A DNA stretch of 64,000 nt from Dokdonia donghaensis DSW-1 (GCF_001653755.1 NZ_CP015125.1:2737501-2801500), one strand, 5' to 3'; shown: positions 1-9,908, counted from the stretch's first letter. Notes: generated by a model from the letters alone, not told the origin. Program-made: numbers and translations.

Positions 1-53
1 TGTGAAAATTCATAGGCTTTTCTTTTTTATATTTTTAATCTACTCGTATAAAA

Positions 54-743
54 TTAAGATAAAACAGACCTTAAAGATCTAGCGTCTTCAAGACTTTTAA
101 AACGCTCGTGAGACACTTCTATATCTACCTGCTCGTGAGCCCAAGTAGTATGAAAGGGAATATGCACCGCATAACTACCTACCTCAAGCACTGGCAACAC
201 ATCAGACTTTAAAGAGTTGCCCACCATTAAAAATGAAGTAGGGTCTAAATCTAGATGCTTTATAAGCTTTAGATAATTTGCTGGCTGCTTATCAGACATC
301 ACCTCTATGTGGTGAAAATATTTTGACAGACCAGACTTCTCTAGCTTACGTTCTTGATCTAGTAAATCACCCTTAGTAGCAACTACAAGCTTATATTCTT
401 TTGATAGCTCCTCAAGTACCTCTTCTATGTGCGGTAATAAGGTAACAGGCGCGTTGAGCATATCCTTACCTAGATCTATAATATCGCCTATAATGGCATT
501 AGAAACTTTTCCATCAGACACCTCTTGAGCACATTCTATTAGTGATAATGTAAAAGGCTTGATACCATAACCATATAATGCTAGGTTGCGCATCTCCATT
601 TCAAAAAGGCGCTTCTGGCAATTATCGTAGTCTATGTAATCGCTTAGCAGTTCACAAAACGTATGTTCTGCATCTCTAAAGAAAGTTTCGTTAACCCATA
701 GCGTATCGTCTGCATCAAAAGCAATAGTCTTTATATTCTTCAT
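54..743 (-). CDS. HAD-family hydrolase (phosphatase-like)
   Basis: A 229-residue cytoplasmic protein of the haloacid dehalogenase superfamily, probably a small-molecule phosphatase. The N-terminal DxD motif of HAD motif I is visible (D10 and D12 in FDADDTLW). Thr123 in VATKGD fits motif II, Lys152 is a plausible motif III lysine, and VGNSLKSD at 173-181 is the acidic motif IV. The helical segment between motifs I and II fits a C1 cap of the YjjG/phosphoglycolate-phosphatase type. The start is an ATG and the length is normal for the family. The substrate cannot be read from the sequence. It follows the symporter gene on the same strand with a gap of about 140 bases, so it may or may not be cotranscribed. 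Confidence 0.8.
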   Translation of the reverse strand: MKNIKTIAFDADDTLWVNETFFRDAEHTFCELLSDYIDYDNCQKRLFEMEMRNLALYGYGIKPFTLSLIECAQEVSDGKVSNAIIGDIIDLGKDMLNAPVTLLPHIEEVLEELSKEYKLVVATKGDLLDQERKLEKSGLSKYFHHIEVMSDKQPANYLKLIKHLDLDPTSFLMVGNSLKSDVLPVLEVGSYAVHIPFHTTWAHEQVDIEVSHERFKSLEDARSLRSVLS

Positions 744-887
744 TATTTTACAATCATCTTAGTAACTATAAAAGTACAGAATACAAGGAGAAAATCTCCT
801 AAAACTACAATACTAGACTCGCAAAAAACGACGCAATAAACCTTCTTAAATTATGATATTGATAATGACAAATAAAAGCTAGCGCTT

Positions 888-2189
888 CTACCCCTTGTAG
901 TTATCATCCCAGTCTTTTACCTTAGGATCACCTAGTTTATCTACAGACTTTGCAACTACCATAGATACCGCAGCATCACCAGTCACATTTACTACTGTGC
1001 GACACATATCAAGAGGTCTATCTACCGCGAAGATAAGTGCAAGTCCTGCCTCAGGGATTCCAGCATAACCTAGTACACCCACAAGCATTACCATACCTGC
1101 ACCAGGTACTGCAGCACTACCTATAGAAGCCAGTGTTGCTGTTGCTATAATACCTAGTTGTGTACCCAGTGTAAGGTCCATACCAAAAGCTTGTGCTATA
1201 AATACTGCCGCTACTGCTTGATATAAACTAGTACCATCCATATTGATAGTCGCTCCTACAGGTAAGACAAAACTAGCCACCTCTTCCTCTACACCTAAGT
1301 GTTCTGTAACTCGCTCCATTGTTACTGGTAATGTGGCTGCACTAGAACTTGTTGAGAATGCTAATAATTGTGCCGGAGAAATACCATTAAGAAAAGATGC
1401 TGGACTTCTTTTTGTAAAGATGATAACGATGAGCATATACACGCCTATCATAGACAATAAACCAAGTACGACCGTAAATGCATACCAACCCAGGGCTTTA
1501 AAAAGATCTGCATTAGGCGACTCTACCACAAGGGCTGCAAGAAGTGCAAACACACCGTAGGGTGCTGCGAGCATAATGAGATCTACCATTTTAAGTATCA
1601 CTTCATTTACACCATCAAAAAAGCTTTTTACCGTCTTACTCTTTTCTTCAGGTATTAAAATAAGTCCTATACCGAAGAATACTGCAAAAAAGATGACCTG
1701 CAGCATATTACGATTACTAGTCGCTGCCGAAAATATATTTTGTGGAACAAGGTCTTCAAGAGCCTGCAATGGTCCAGTTTCTTTCTGTGCTTTTGCAGTT
1801 TCTTTGTATTTACTTGTGCTATCTGTATAACCGTCTACAAGCTCCGTACGCGTCTCGTCTGAGATAGATTTACCAGGAGATACAATATTTACTAAAACAA
1901 GTCCTATAGAAACTGCAATAACAGTAGTGACAACATACGTCCCAATAGTACGACCTCCCATCTGTGAGAGCTTAGATATATCTTTAAGATCTGAAACTCC
2001 TTTGATGAGCGCAGCAAGTATTAATGGTATTGCAATTAACTTTAATGAGTTAATAAAAATGGTTCCAAAGGGTTTTATCCAGTCACTTACAAAGTCCTTT
2101 CCCCACTCAAAATTTGTCATTATGAGTGCAAAAACAACTCCTAAAACCATTCCTATTAATATTCTCCAGTGTAACGCAAGTTTTTTCAT
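888..2189 (-). CDS. Dicarboxylate/amino acid:cation symporter (DAACS family)
   Basis: A 433-residue inner-membrane carrier that would couple uptake of glutamate, aspartate or C4-dicarboxylates to Na+ or H+. The family signatures are present: the serine-rich re-entrant hairpin SSSAATLPVT near residue 280 and NMDGTSLY near 315, followed by the hydrophobic C-terminal segments typical of GltP/DctA proteins. Transmembrane helices cover most of the chain from residue 10 onward. A charged, Lys/Glu/Thr-rich loop at about 110-140 is an insertion often seen in marine flavobacterial homologues. The start is an ATG. Substrate specificity (glutamate versus dicarboxylate) is not resolved. Confidence 0.9.
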   Translation of the reverse strand: MKKLALHWRILIGMVLGVVFALIMTNFEWGKDFVSDWIKPFGTIFINSLKLIAIPLILAALIKGVSDLKDISKLSQMGGRTIGTYVVTTVIAVSIGLVLVNIVSPGKSISDETRTELVDGYTDSTSKYKETAKAQKETGPLQALEDLVPQNIFSAATSNRNMLQVIFFAVFFGIGLILIPEEKSKTVKSFFDGVNEVILKMVDLIMLAAPYGVFALLAALVVESPNADLFKALGWYAFTVVLGLLSMIGVYMLIVIIFTKRSPASFLNGISPAQLLAFSTSSSAATLPVTMERVTEHLGVEEEVASFVLPVGATINMDGTSLYQAVAAVFIAQAFGMDLTLGTQLGIIATATLASIGSAAVPGAGMVMLVGVLGYAGIPEAGLALIFAVDRPLDMCRTVVNVTGDAAVSMVVAKSVDKLGDPKVKDWDDNYKG

Positions 2190-2299
2190 AAAGGTCTTAA
2201 TATTTACTAGGCACGACGTAAAGCCACGCTATATCGATATAGTTTATACAAAAGCCTACTTTTTAGTAAGTGAGCTTTTTATTAAATAAATGAATTATG

Positions 2300-3364
2300 C
2301 TACAATCTAACAGATTTATCTCGTAGTACAAAATCTGCAATCACAAGTGCTGCCATTGCTTCTACTATAGGCACCGCTCTAGGGACTACACAAGGATCGT
2401 GACGCCCTTTACCTTGCATCTCTACAGTTTCTCCAGCGGCATTAATCGTTTCTTGCTTTTGCATTACAGTTGCTACCGGCTTAAACGCTACTTTAAAGTA
2501 AATATCCATCCCGTTTGAGATACCGCCTTGCACGCCACCACTAAGATTGGTCTTTGTAGTACCGTCATTATTAAAATAGTCGTTATGATCTGAGCCCTTC
2601 ATCTTTGCCCCCTCAAAACCGCTTCCGTACTCAAAGCCTTTTACAGCGTTTATAGAAAGCATAGCCTTGCCTAACTCTGCGTGTAGTTTATCAAACACAG
2701 GCTCTCCTAATCCTATGGGTACGTTTTGTATCACGCAGGTTATAACACCTCCTATGGTATCACCTTGTTTTTTTATTACTTTAATTTTTTCTTCACACGC
2801 TTTCGCGAAAGCGGGATCAGCACATCTCACATCATTTTTTTCAATCTCATTGAAGTCAAGTTCTTGATATGGAGTATCCATAGATAAATCTCCTACCGCA
2901 CTTGTAAATGCGTGAAAGGTAATGCCTTTTAAAAATTGCTTTGCAATAGCCCCAGCTACTACTCTACTCGCAGTCTCTCTAGCCGAAGATCTTCCACCAC
3001 CACGGTAATCGCGATTACCATATTTTTTATCATACGTATAGTCTGCGTGGCTTGGTCTATAGGTGTCTTTTATATGACCGTAATCTTTAGATTTCTGATT
3101 TGTGTTTACAATTTGAAAACCTATAGGAGTCCCTGTAGTCTTTTCTTCAAAAATACCAGATAAAAAGTCTACTGTATCTGGCTCCTTACGCTGGGTTACA
3201 ATTTTAGATTGTCCTGGTTTACGACGATCTAGATCTCTTTGTATTGCATCAAAATCTATCTCAAGACCTGCAGGACATCCATCTATGATTCCTCCTATTG
3301 CCTTACCGTGAGACTCGCCAAAAGTGGTGAGTTTAAATATAGTTCCGTAGGTATTACCAGCCAT
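2300..3364 (-). CDS. aroC: Chorismate synthase
   Basis: A 354-residue enzyme that converts 5-enolpyruvylshikimate-3-phosphate to chorismate with reduced FMN, the last common step of aromatic biosynthesis. The start is placed at the ATG giving MAGNTYG, which matches the family N-terminus; an in-frame TTG 18 bases upstream is less likely. Visible signatures are TFGESHG near residue 14, RPSHADYTY, GGGRSSARETASRVVAGAI in the middle and DPCVVPRAVPIVEAM near the C-terminus. A copy of the genome-wide palindrome lies inside the gene and encodes AFAKA in the segment before the GDTIGG motif. By my recollection of other AroC sequences this causes no length change. The gene precedes the symporter on the same strand. 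Confidence 0.97.
   Translation of the reverse strand: MAGNTYGTIFKLTTFGESHGKAIGGIIDGCPAGLEIDFDAIQRDLDRRKPGQSKIVTQRKEPDTVDFLSGIFEEKTTGTPIGFQIVNTNQKSKDYGHIKDTYRPSHADYTYDKKYGNRDYRGGGRSSARETASRVVAGAIAKQFLKGITFHAFTSAVGDLSMDTPYQELDFNEIEKNDVRCADPAFAKACEEKIKVIKKQGDTIGGVITCVIQNVPIGLGEPVFDKLHAELGKAMLSINAVKGFEYGSGFEGAKMKGSDHNDYFNNDGTTKTNLSGGVQGGISNGMDIYFKVAFKPVATVMQKQETINAAGETVEMQGKGRHDPCVVPRAVPIVEAMAALVIADFVLRDKSVRL
2799..2814. repeat. Iterated palindrome copy 1 (inside aroC)
   Basis: Perfect CGCTTTCGCGAAAGCG. Read in the aroC frame it encodes AFAKA within DPAFAKACEE. Confidence 0.95.
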
Positions 3365-3535
3365 TGTACTTGTTTTCAACAAATGTAAATTGAAAAGCTC
3401 ATAATCAAAAACTAATAACTCACTTAATGATTAATTAAAGTAGCTCTCAAATCATAACAAAAACTTTTAAACCACTTAACCCCTAATTAACCAACACAAA
3501 ATGTTTTATAACAAACTTGCAATCAAAACGATACA

Positions 3536-4354
3536 TTGAAGAGACCTGTAGAAATAGTTGTACTTTCAGACATACATTTAGGCACTTACGGCTGTCACGC
3601 TACAGAGGTTTTTCAATATCTAAACTCAATAAAACCAGAAATTCTTATCCTTAACGGTGATATTGTAGACATCTGGCAGTTTAGAAAACGGTTTTTCCCA
3701 AAAGAGCATCTTAAGGTTATTAAAAAAATCATCACACTCGCCTCAAAGGGTACACAGGTGTACTACATTACGGGTAATCACGATGAGATGCTTCGTAAAT
3801 TTAGCGATGCTGTTATGGGTAATATCCATCTCATAGACAAGTTAGTACTTAACCTAGATGGTAAAAAAGCGTGGTTTTTTCACGGAGATGTTTTTGATGT
3901 CTCCATACAGCACACCAAGTGGATTGCAAAACTAGGCGGATGGGGTTACGACTTTTTAATACTCTTTAATAGACTACTTAATAAATGGCTTGTAAAAATG
4001 GGAAGAGAGAAATACTCGCTCTCTAAAAAAATAAAGAATAGTGTAAAAGGAGCTGTTAAGTTTATAAATGATTTTGAAAACACAGCTACAGATCTGGCTA
4101 TAGAAAACAAGTTTGATTATGTAATATGTGGTCACATACACCAGCCTGCTATACGTAAGGTTAAAAATCATAAAGGAAGTACCTTATACCTTAATAGTGG
4201 AGACTGGATTGAAAATCTTACATACCTTGAATATCACGACAAAGAGTGGAGTCTCAAAAACTACAGAGCAGAGTTTGATAAAACCTATCACATTGAAGAA
4301 GCCTTAGACCCTATGTATGATCTTAGCAGCTTGTTAACTAATGTTCTAAAATAG
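3536..4354 (+). CDS. UDP-2,3-diacylglucosamine pyrophosphatase-like metallophosphoesterase (LpxH-like)
   Basis: A 272-residue calcineurin-like phosphoesterase. The dimetal motifs appear in order: DIHLG at 12-16, NGDIVD near 40, GNHDE at 80-84, FFHGD near 115 and GHIHQP near 200. The pattern and length match the LpxH-like proteins of Bacteroidota, which cleave UDP-2,3-diacylglucosamine in lipid A synthesis; other YbbF-type phosphoesterases share it. The only suitable start is a TTG, because the nearby upstream ATG at 3501 is out of frame. It is divergent from aroC across about 170 AT-rich bases. Family assignment is firm and the exact substrate is inferred. Confidence 0.82.
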   Translation: MKRPVEIVVLSDIHLGTYGCHATEVFQYLNSIKPEILILNGDIVDIWQFRKRFFPKEHLKVIKKIITLASKGTQVYYITGNHDEMLRKFSDAVMGNIHLIDKLVLNLDGKKAWFFHGDVFDVSIQHTKWIAKLGGWGYDFLILFNRLLNKWLVKMGREKYSLSKKIKNSVKGAVKFINDFENTATDLAIENKFDYVICGHIHQPAIRKVKNHKGSTLYLNSGDWIENLTYLEYHDKEWSLKNYRAEFDKTYHIEEALDPMYDLSSLLTNVLK

Positions 4355-4372
4355 CAGCAAGGCATTGTTTAC

Positions 4373-4380
4373 TATATTTG
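4373..4380 (+). promoter_or_regulatory. Putative -7 promoter box for the 4403 lipoprotein gene
   Basis: TATATTTG matches the Bacteroidota -7 consensus TAnnTTTG, 23 bases before the ATG. No convincing -33 TTG is seen at the right distance, so this is only a half-match. Confidence 0.35.
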
Positions 4381-4402
4381 TTTTAAAGCAAATAAGTACA
4401 TT

Positions 4403-5239
4403 ATGAAATTTTACACACTACTCGCCTTTTCCCTTTTTATAACCTTAGCAAGTTGCAGTGACTCAGATGAGGATACTCAGAGCACTACAGATATGAGTGA
4501 GAGTGAGGACCAGATGGAAGATGCTCCAGTATATAGCTACTACTCTTTAACCACTGGAGATAACTGGCAGTATGACGTTACCACAGATGATATGGACACT
4601 ACACAAGACAATCTTGAGGTAATAGGACTCACCGAAATTAATGGAACAAGCTTTACAGACTTTGAGTCAAATGTAGATAGCGCAGGCTTTATTACAAATC
4701 TTATCGCTGCTGGTGGACTTGTAGAAAGTGAAGGTACCCTACGTTACTCTGGAGAAGTGACTATACCACTAGATGAGACTAATAATATCTCGCTGCTTAT
4801 ACCAGTAATAAAACTTTATGATCAATCCATTACGACAGCAGGCATACAAGTAGACCAGATTACACAAACTATTACTCAAGAAATAGAAGGAATCCCTGTT
4901 ACTATAGATGCACTTGTTACATCTACTAGTGGTAATACAATAGAAAATAGTAGTATAAATGGAGAGACATTCCCGCGTGTTCTGACAGCAACACTTACTA
5001 TTAATGCTACTATAAGCGCATCTATACTAGGTGTACAAGTAACGCTTCTTGAGTCACAAGATGTTATCGTAACTACAAACACCTATGCTCAAAATATTGG
5101 TCTTGTAAATTCTGATCTAGATTTTCAATATGAATTTGAGGACTTAAGCAGCTTTGGTGTAACACTCCCATTCCCTGAGAGCGCTTCTAGTTTTACTAAT
5201 CAAGTGATTACTACTTATGATGTCGCTGGTGATGATTAA
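4403..5239 (+). CDS. Hypothetical secreted lipoprotein
   Basis: A 278-residue lipoprotein of unknown function. The signal peptide ends in a lipobox with Cys18 (TLASC). It is followed by an acidic Ser/Asp/Glu-rich tether (about 19-45) typical of surface-exposed Bacteroidota lipoproteins. The rest is rich in Thr, Ile and Val with alternating polarity, suggesting a beta-sandwich. I recognise no catalytic motif. The stop codon overlaps by four bases the 3' end of the convergent dehydrogenase gene, so the two transcripts must overlap. Confidence 0.75.
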   Translation: MKFYTLLAFSLFITLASCSDSDEDTQSTTDMSESEDQMEDAPVYSYYSLTTGDNWQYDVTTDDMDTTQDNLEVIGLTEINGTSFTDFESNVDSAGFITNLIAAGGLVESEGTLRYSGEVTIPLDETNNISLLIPVIKLYDQSITTAGIQVDQITQTITQEIEGIPVTIDALVTSTSGNTIENSSINGETFPRVLTATLTINATISASILGVQVTLLESQDVIVTTNTYAQNIGLVNSDLDFQYEFEDLSSFGVTLPFPESASSFTNQVITTYDVAGDD

Positions 5240-8148
5240 ATAAGCGCTTGTCTTAAAACCGTAACAGGATGTAAAGCTACACGCTGTGTACCATCCTTTA
5301 TTTGGTGCCTGCAGCTAGTCCCGTTTGCAACTATAACAGTGTCATTACCTGCCTTACGCACTGCAGGAAACAAGGTTTGCTCACCTACCTTCATACTCAC
5401 TTCATAATGCTCCTTCTCATACCCAAAGCTGCCCGCCATACCGCAGCAGCCAGATGGTATAATGGTAGGCACATAGTTTACCGGCAAATTAAGTATTGCA
5501 AATGTGTGTGATACAGATGAGAGTGCCTTTTGATGGCAATGCCCGTGTATTTTGAGTTTTTTCGCTTGCGCAGAAAACTGCTCTGCGGTAATGACTCCTT
5601 TTTTAATTTCATTATGTAAAAACTCTTCTATAAGAGAAGCCTTTTCAGCTATTTGTTTTGCTATCTGAACGTCATCTGCCAGTCGAATATATTCATCTCT
5701 AAACGTAAGCAACGCCGAAGGTTCTATACCCACTATGACAGTTTCATCCCCAATATCTTTAAACGCCGCAATGTTCTTATTTGCCAAAACTTTTGCTTCA
5801 TCTAAAAATCCTTTTGAGATGTAAGAACGACCACTATCGTGGTTTGTAATTACCTGCAAGTCGTATCCAAGCTTAGTTAAAAGTACAACAGCATCTTGCG
5901 CTATTGATCCATCTAGATATTGAGAAAATTCATCTACATAAAGAACAACTTTAGTTTTGGATATAGCTGGAGTACTTAAATTATTATAGCCAGCTACATT
6001 ACTCTCTTGAGGATTTAAAAACACCTCAAGTTTAGGCAAACTACGCTTTTTTGCAATACCTAAGGTGGCTTTTGCAACACCACCAGTTACCGCTAGCATT
6101 GTATTATAAAACCTAGGAGCTGCAGCTCCTAACTTATTAATCTTTGTGTTATGCGCAAATAATTTGGTACGTAAACTACTCCCATTAGATTTTTGATATT
6201 GATACTCAAACTCTGCTTTGAGCGTAGCAACATCTACATTACTTGGACACTCACTTGCACACGCTTTACAACTAAGACATAAGTCAAAAACATCCTTAAG
6301 TTCCTTGTGGTTATACTTATTTGCCTTTTCTGAAGTTGTTAAAAACTCACGTAAGGTATTGGCTCTCGCTCTAGTTGTATCTTTCTCATCACGAGTTGCA
6401 CGGTAACTAGGGCACATAGCACCTCCAGCGCTAGGCATCTTTCTACAATCACCACTACCATTACATTTTTCGGCTAGGCGTAGTATACCTTGATTGTCAT
6501 TAAAATTTAATAGCGTCTCTACCGCTGGTTCTTGACGACCTACTTCATAGCGTAAATTTTGATCCATTGGGAAAGCATCTATGATCTTTCCGGCATTAAA
6601 AATATGATGAGGGTCAAAAGCGCTCTTAACTGCTTTCATCATCTCATAGTTTTTTTTACCCACCATAAGTGGTATAAACTCTGCACGTACAATACCATCA
6701 CCGTGCTCACCACTCATTGAGCCATTATATTTTTTAACCAGATGCGCAACATCTGTAGTAATCTGCCTAAAGAGCGATACATCTTCCTTTTTCTTTAAAT
6801 CAAGTATAGGTCGTAAATGCAACTCTCCAGCGCCCGCGTGTGCATAATACACTGCATCTTGCTCATAACGGTCCATAATAGCTGTAAACTCGTCTATATA
6901 AGCCGCTAGATCTTCTAGAGCCACTGCCGTGTCTTCTATACAAGCTACAGCCTTTTTATCTCCTATTATATTTCCTAAGAGACCCAGGCCTGCTTTACGC
7001 AACTCCATAGCTTGAGCTATTTCTGGTCCTTCTAGTATTGGGAAGGCATAACCTATTTGCTCCTTTTGTAAATCTGTAATAACAGCACTTGCTTGTGCTC
7101 TTGCTCCTTCTAGTGTATGGTCACAAACTTCTAGCATTAATATTGCTGCCGGATCACCATCTACAAAAAATCTATTTTTGAGCTGATCACGATTGTTTTT
7201 TGTGCAGTCTAAAATCACTTTATCCATCATCTCACAGGTAAAGAGATTATGACGCATCGCAGGTACAACAGCTTTAAGACAACTAGTTAAATCCTCAAAA
7301 TGCGCGGCTACAAGTACATTATATGCTGGAGGTAACTCGTCAAGTTGTAAAGTGATTTCTGTAGTGAAAGCAAGCGTGCCCTCACTTCCTGCCAGTAAAC
7401 TACACATATTAAAATCTTTTCCACTTACGTGAAAAGGGTTCATTTGTGCCAAGTAATCTAAGGCATAGCCCGTATTTCTTCTATGTATCTCTGGTTTTGG
7501 AAAATGTGCTGCAATTTCTGCTCTTGACTCCTCGTCTTTTAGTGATGTATAAATTGTATTGTATATACTCCCTTCAAGAGTGGTGTGTGTCAACTTTTCG
7601 CGAAAGCGTACTTCATCTAAATCTTCAAAAGTAGCCTCGCTACCATCAGATAAAATAGTTTTAAGTCTTACCGTCTTATCTCTGGTCACACCGTACTGAA
7701 TACTAGTGGTTCCGGAAGAGTTATTACCTACCATACCCCCTATCATACAACGATTTGCAGTAGATGTATTAGGTCCAAAAAACAAGCCGTGAGGCTTTAA
7801 AAATAAATTAAGCTCATCGCGTATCACTCCGGGCTGTACAACAACCTGTTTCTTTTCTTTATCAAAAGAGATGATGTTTGTAAAGTGTTTTGACACATCT
7901 ACTACAATCCCATCTCCTACGCACTGTCCCGCTAGGGATGTTCCTGCGGTGCGCGGTATGAGTGTGATGCTATTTTGTAAAGCAAACTCACATAAAACTT
8001 TAATATCCTGCGCTGTTTTAGGAAGAGCAACAGCTAGCGGAATTTTACGATATACAGATGCATCTGTCGCATAAATAGTTTTATGAAGGTTATCGTAGTG
8101 AAGGTCGCCTTCTACCTGCTGCTGTAATTTTTGTAATAGTAAGTTCAC
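5236..8148 (-). CDS. FAD-linked oxidase fused to Fe-S oxidoreductase (D-lactate/glycolate dehydrogenase-like)
   Basis: A 970-residue flavo-iron-sulfur dehydrogenase combining GlcD/Dld-like and GlcF-like parts in one chain. Residues about 20-530 carry the PCMH-type FAD-binding fold (PRTAGTSLAGQ near 62, GGMVGNNSSGT near 138) and the FAD-oxidase C-terminal domain (SGEHGDGI). Cys clusters follow at about 560 (CNGSGDC) and 623-634 (CLSCKACASEC, a ferredoxin motif). A cysteine-rich CCG domain ends the protein (SGCCGMAGSFGYE near 900). Such proteins oxidise D-2-hydroxy acids and pass electrons to quinone. The start is a GTG. A degenerate copy of the palindrome lies in the FAD domain. The substrate is not determined. 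Confidence 0.88.
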   Translation of the reverse strand: MNLLLQKLQQQVEGDLHYDNLHKTIYATDASVYRKIPLAVALPKTAQDIKVLCEFALQNSITLIPRTAGTSLAGQCVGDGIVVDVSKHFTNIISFDKEKKQVVVQPGVIRDELNLFLKPHGLFFGPNTSTANRCMIGGMVGNNSSGTTSIQYGVTRDKTVRLKTILSDGSEATFEDLDEVRFREKLTHTTLEGSIYNTIYTSLKDEESRAEIAAHFPKPEIHRRNTGYALDYLAQMNPFHVSGKDFNMCSLLAGSEGTLAFTTEITLQLDELPPAYNVLVAAHFEDLTSCLKAVVPAMRHNLFTCEMMDKVILDCTKNNRDQLKNRFFVDGDPAAILMLEVCDHTLEGARAQASAVITDLQKEQIGYAFPILEGPEIAQAMELRKAGLGLLGNIIGDKKAVACIEDTAVALEDLAAYIDEFTAIMDRYEQDAVYYAHAGAGELHLRPILDLKKKEDVSLFRQITTDVAHLVKKYNGSMSGEHGDGIVRAEFIPLMVGKKNYEMMKAVKSAFDPHHIFNAGKIIDAFPMDQNLRYEVGRQEPAVETLLNFNDNQGILRLAEKCNGSGDCRKMPSAGGAMCPSYRATRDEKDTTRARANTLREFLTTSEKANKYNHKELKDVFDLCLSCKACASECPSNVDVATLKAEFEYQYQKSNGSSLRTKLFAHNTKINKLGAAAPRFYNTMLAVTGGVAKATLGIAKKRSLPKLEVFLNPQESNVAGYNNLSTPAISKTKVVLYVDEFSQYLDGSIAQDAVVLLTKLGYDLQVITNHDSGRSYISKGFLDEAKVLANKNIAAFKDIGDETVIVGIEPSALLTFRDEYIRLADDVQIAKQIAEKASLIEEFLHNEIKKGVITAEQFSAQAKKLKIHGHCHQKALSSVSHTFAILNLPVNYVPTIIPSGCCGMAGSFGYEKEHYEVSMKVGEQTLFPAVRKAGNDTVIVANGTSCRHQIKDGTQRVALHPVTVLRQALI
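7593..7608. repeat. Iterated palindrome copy 2 (degenerate, inside the FAD/Fe-S dehydrogenase)
   Basis: 13 of 16 positions match. The core TTTCGCGAAA and the right arm are intact and the left arm has decayed. It is read in a different frame here, as RFREK. Confidence 0.7.
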
Positions 8149-8234
8149 AAGGTTAAAAATAGATAAAATTTTATGCAGTCGTTAACGTTATAGAGATAGT
8201 GTTCTTAATAATTTTACACTTAAAATAAATAACT

Positions 8235-8729
8235 ATGAAACATACAATATATACCCTACTTCTCTTTATAGGACTTAGCGCAACAGCCATAGGGCAAGAG
8301 ATCTCTCCTAATGCTATAGGTTTAAGACTGGGCGATAATAACGGTTTTAGCACAGAAGTAAATTACCAGCGAGCACTAAGTGAGAATAATAGACTAGAGC
8401 TAGGCCTCTCGTGGAGAACGGGTAATAACTTTGATGCTATAAAAGGTACAGGTATTTACCAGTGGGTATGGAATATAGATGGTGGCTTAAACTGGTATGC
8501 CGGAGCAGGTGCATCTGTAGGGTCTTTTGATGTAGATGAAGATTTTCCTGGATTTGACAATAACGACAGTGAGTTTTTTCTCAACGCGGCTGGTGATATC
8601 GGGATTGAATATAGGTTTGACTTCCCACTACTACTCTCTCTAGATTTTAGACCAGAGATAGCAATACTTAATGACTTTGATGATAGTCTTGAGTTTGACG
8701 TAGCACTAGGTATTAGATACCTTTTTTAA
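8235..8729 (+). CDS. Small outer-membrane beta-barrel-like protein
   Basis: A 164-residue secreted protein of unknown function. An N-terminal signal peptide (about 1-20) ends near ATAIGQ. The mature part has alternating hydrophobic strands, Gly and aromatic girdle residues, and a C-terminal strand ending in RYLF. This is the pattern of small eight-stranded outer-membrane barrels. Acidic turns (DVDEDFPGFDNNDSEF) resemble extracellular loops. It ends 7 bases before the 3' end of convergent bshA. I recognise no specific family. Confidence 0.7.
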   Translation: MKHTIYTLLLFIGLSATAIGQEISPNAIGLRLGDNNGFSTEVNYQRALSENNRLELGLSWRTGNNFDAIKGTGIYQWVWNIDGGLNWYAGAGASVGSFDVDEDFPGFDNNDSEFFLNAAGDIGIEYRFDFPLLLSLDFRPEIAILNDFDDSLEFDVALGIRYLF

Positions 8730-8736
8730 GAGAAAT

Positions 8737-9864
8737 CTAAGCTTTTACTAAAGCTCTTTCATATAACTCCTCATAAAGCGGTACAATGTTTTGAATATCA
8801 AACTTGGCCGCTTCTTTTTTGGCATTAGTTTTAAACTGTTCCAAGGTAGCATCATCCTCAAGTATGCGTATAGCATTTTGAGCCATATCTGCAATGTTAC
8901 CTACGTTACTTAAATAACCTGTTACACCATCTACATTTACTTCTGGTATACCACCAGCGTTACTTGATATAACTGGTACACGGTTTACCATAGCCTCTAG
9001 CGCTGCAAGCCCAAAACTCTCTGCCTCAGATGGCAGTAAGAAGAGATCAGAAAAGCAAAGTATTTTATCTACCTCATTACTATTACCTAAAAATCGTACT
9101 TTCTCCTCTATACCTAGTTCTCTCACGCGCTGCTCTGCCGCTTCACGTTCTGGCCCCTCACCTACCATAAGAAGCTTAGAAGGAATCTCAAGTTGTAATC
9201 GATAAAACACTTCAATAACATCAGAGATACGTTTTACCTTCCTAAAGTTACTTATGTGAGTTACTATGCGCTCATCTTCATTTGCCATAAGGCTGCGCTG
9301 GCAGTCTGTAAAACTATCATCTACAGCCGTATAGTCTATAAAGTTAGGCACTACATCTATTTCTTTTGTGATATCAAATAAGCGTAGTGTATCCTGCTTT
9401 AAACTTTCTGAAACAGAGGTAACAACATCACTATTATTAATACTAAAACTTACTGCTGGTCTATAAAAAGGGTGACTCCCCACAAGAGTTATATCTGTAC
9501 CGTGAAGTGTGGTTACCATAGGCACTTCTATTCCCTCTTGCTTGAGCATTTCTTTTGCCATATAACCTGCATATGCGTGCGGTATTGCATAGTGCACGTG
9601 TAAGATATCAATGCTCTCTTTTTTTATAATACGTACTAGCTTACTAGACAAAGCAAGCTCGTAAGGTTGATAATGAAACAGCGCATAGTCTGGTACATTT
9701 ACCTCGTGAAAATGAATATTGTCATTAAGCAATGCAAGTCTCACTGGCTGCTTGTAAGTAACAAAGTGTACCTCGTGACCTCTTTTTGACAAAGCGATTC
9801 CAAGTTCGGTTGCTACTACACCACTTCCTCCAAAGGTTGGGTAACAGACAATTGCAATTTTCAT
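8737..9864 (-). CDS. bshA: N-acetyl-alpha-D-glucosaminyl L-malate synthase
   Basis: A 375-residue GT4 glycosyltransferase that transfers GlcNAc from UDP-GlcNAc to L-malate, the first step of bacillithiol synthesis. The start is set at the ATG giving MKIAIVCYPTFGGSG, the typical BshA N-terminus. A longer reading frame from 9915 would add a basic tail containing the palindrome and is unlikely. The HVHYAIPHAYAG segment and the C-terminal E-x7-E motif (ESFGLAALEAMVNRVPVISSNAGGIPE) are clear. The following genes bshB and bshC are not in this window. It lies directly downstream of the GH3-beta-lactamase gene on the same strand. Confidence 0.93.
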   Translation of the reverse strand: MKIAIVCYPTFGGSGVVATELGIALSKRGHEVHFVTYKQPVRLALLNDNIHFHEVNVPDYALFHYQPYELALSSKLVRIIKKESIDILHVHYAIPHAYAGYMAKEMLKQEGIEVPMVTTLHGTDITLVGSHPFYRPAVSFSINNSDVVTSVSESLKQDTLRLFDITKEIDVVPNFIDYTAVDDSFTDCQRSLMANEDERIVTHISNFRKVKRISDVIEVFYRLQLEIPSKLLMVGEGPEREAAEQRVRELGIEEKVRFLGNSNEVDKILCFSDLFLLPSEAESFGLAALEAMVNRVPVISSNAGGIPEVNVDGVTGYLSNVGNIADMAQNAIRILEDDATLEQFKTNAKKEAAKFDIQNIVPLYEELYERALVKA

Positions 9865-9892
9865 AGTACGGTTTTTTTGGGTTGTTTTTTTA

Positions 9893-9908
9893 CGCTTTCG
9901 CGAAAGCG
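9893..9908. repeat. Iterated palindrome copy 3 (5' of bshA)
   Basis: Perfect 16-mer between the GH3-beta-lactamase gene and the bshA start, about 30 bases before the ATG. Confidence 0.95.

Noticed and set aside
786..800. Hairpin AGGAGA-AAA-TCTCCT after the symporter gene
   Set aside because: The stem is only 6 bp and there is no T run on either strand, so it is weak as a terminator.
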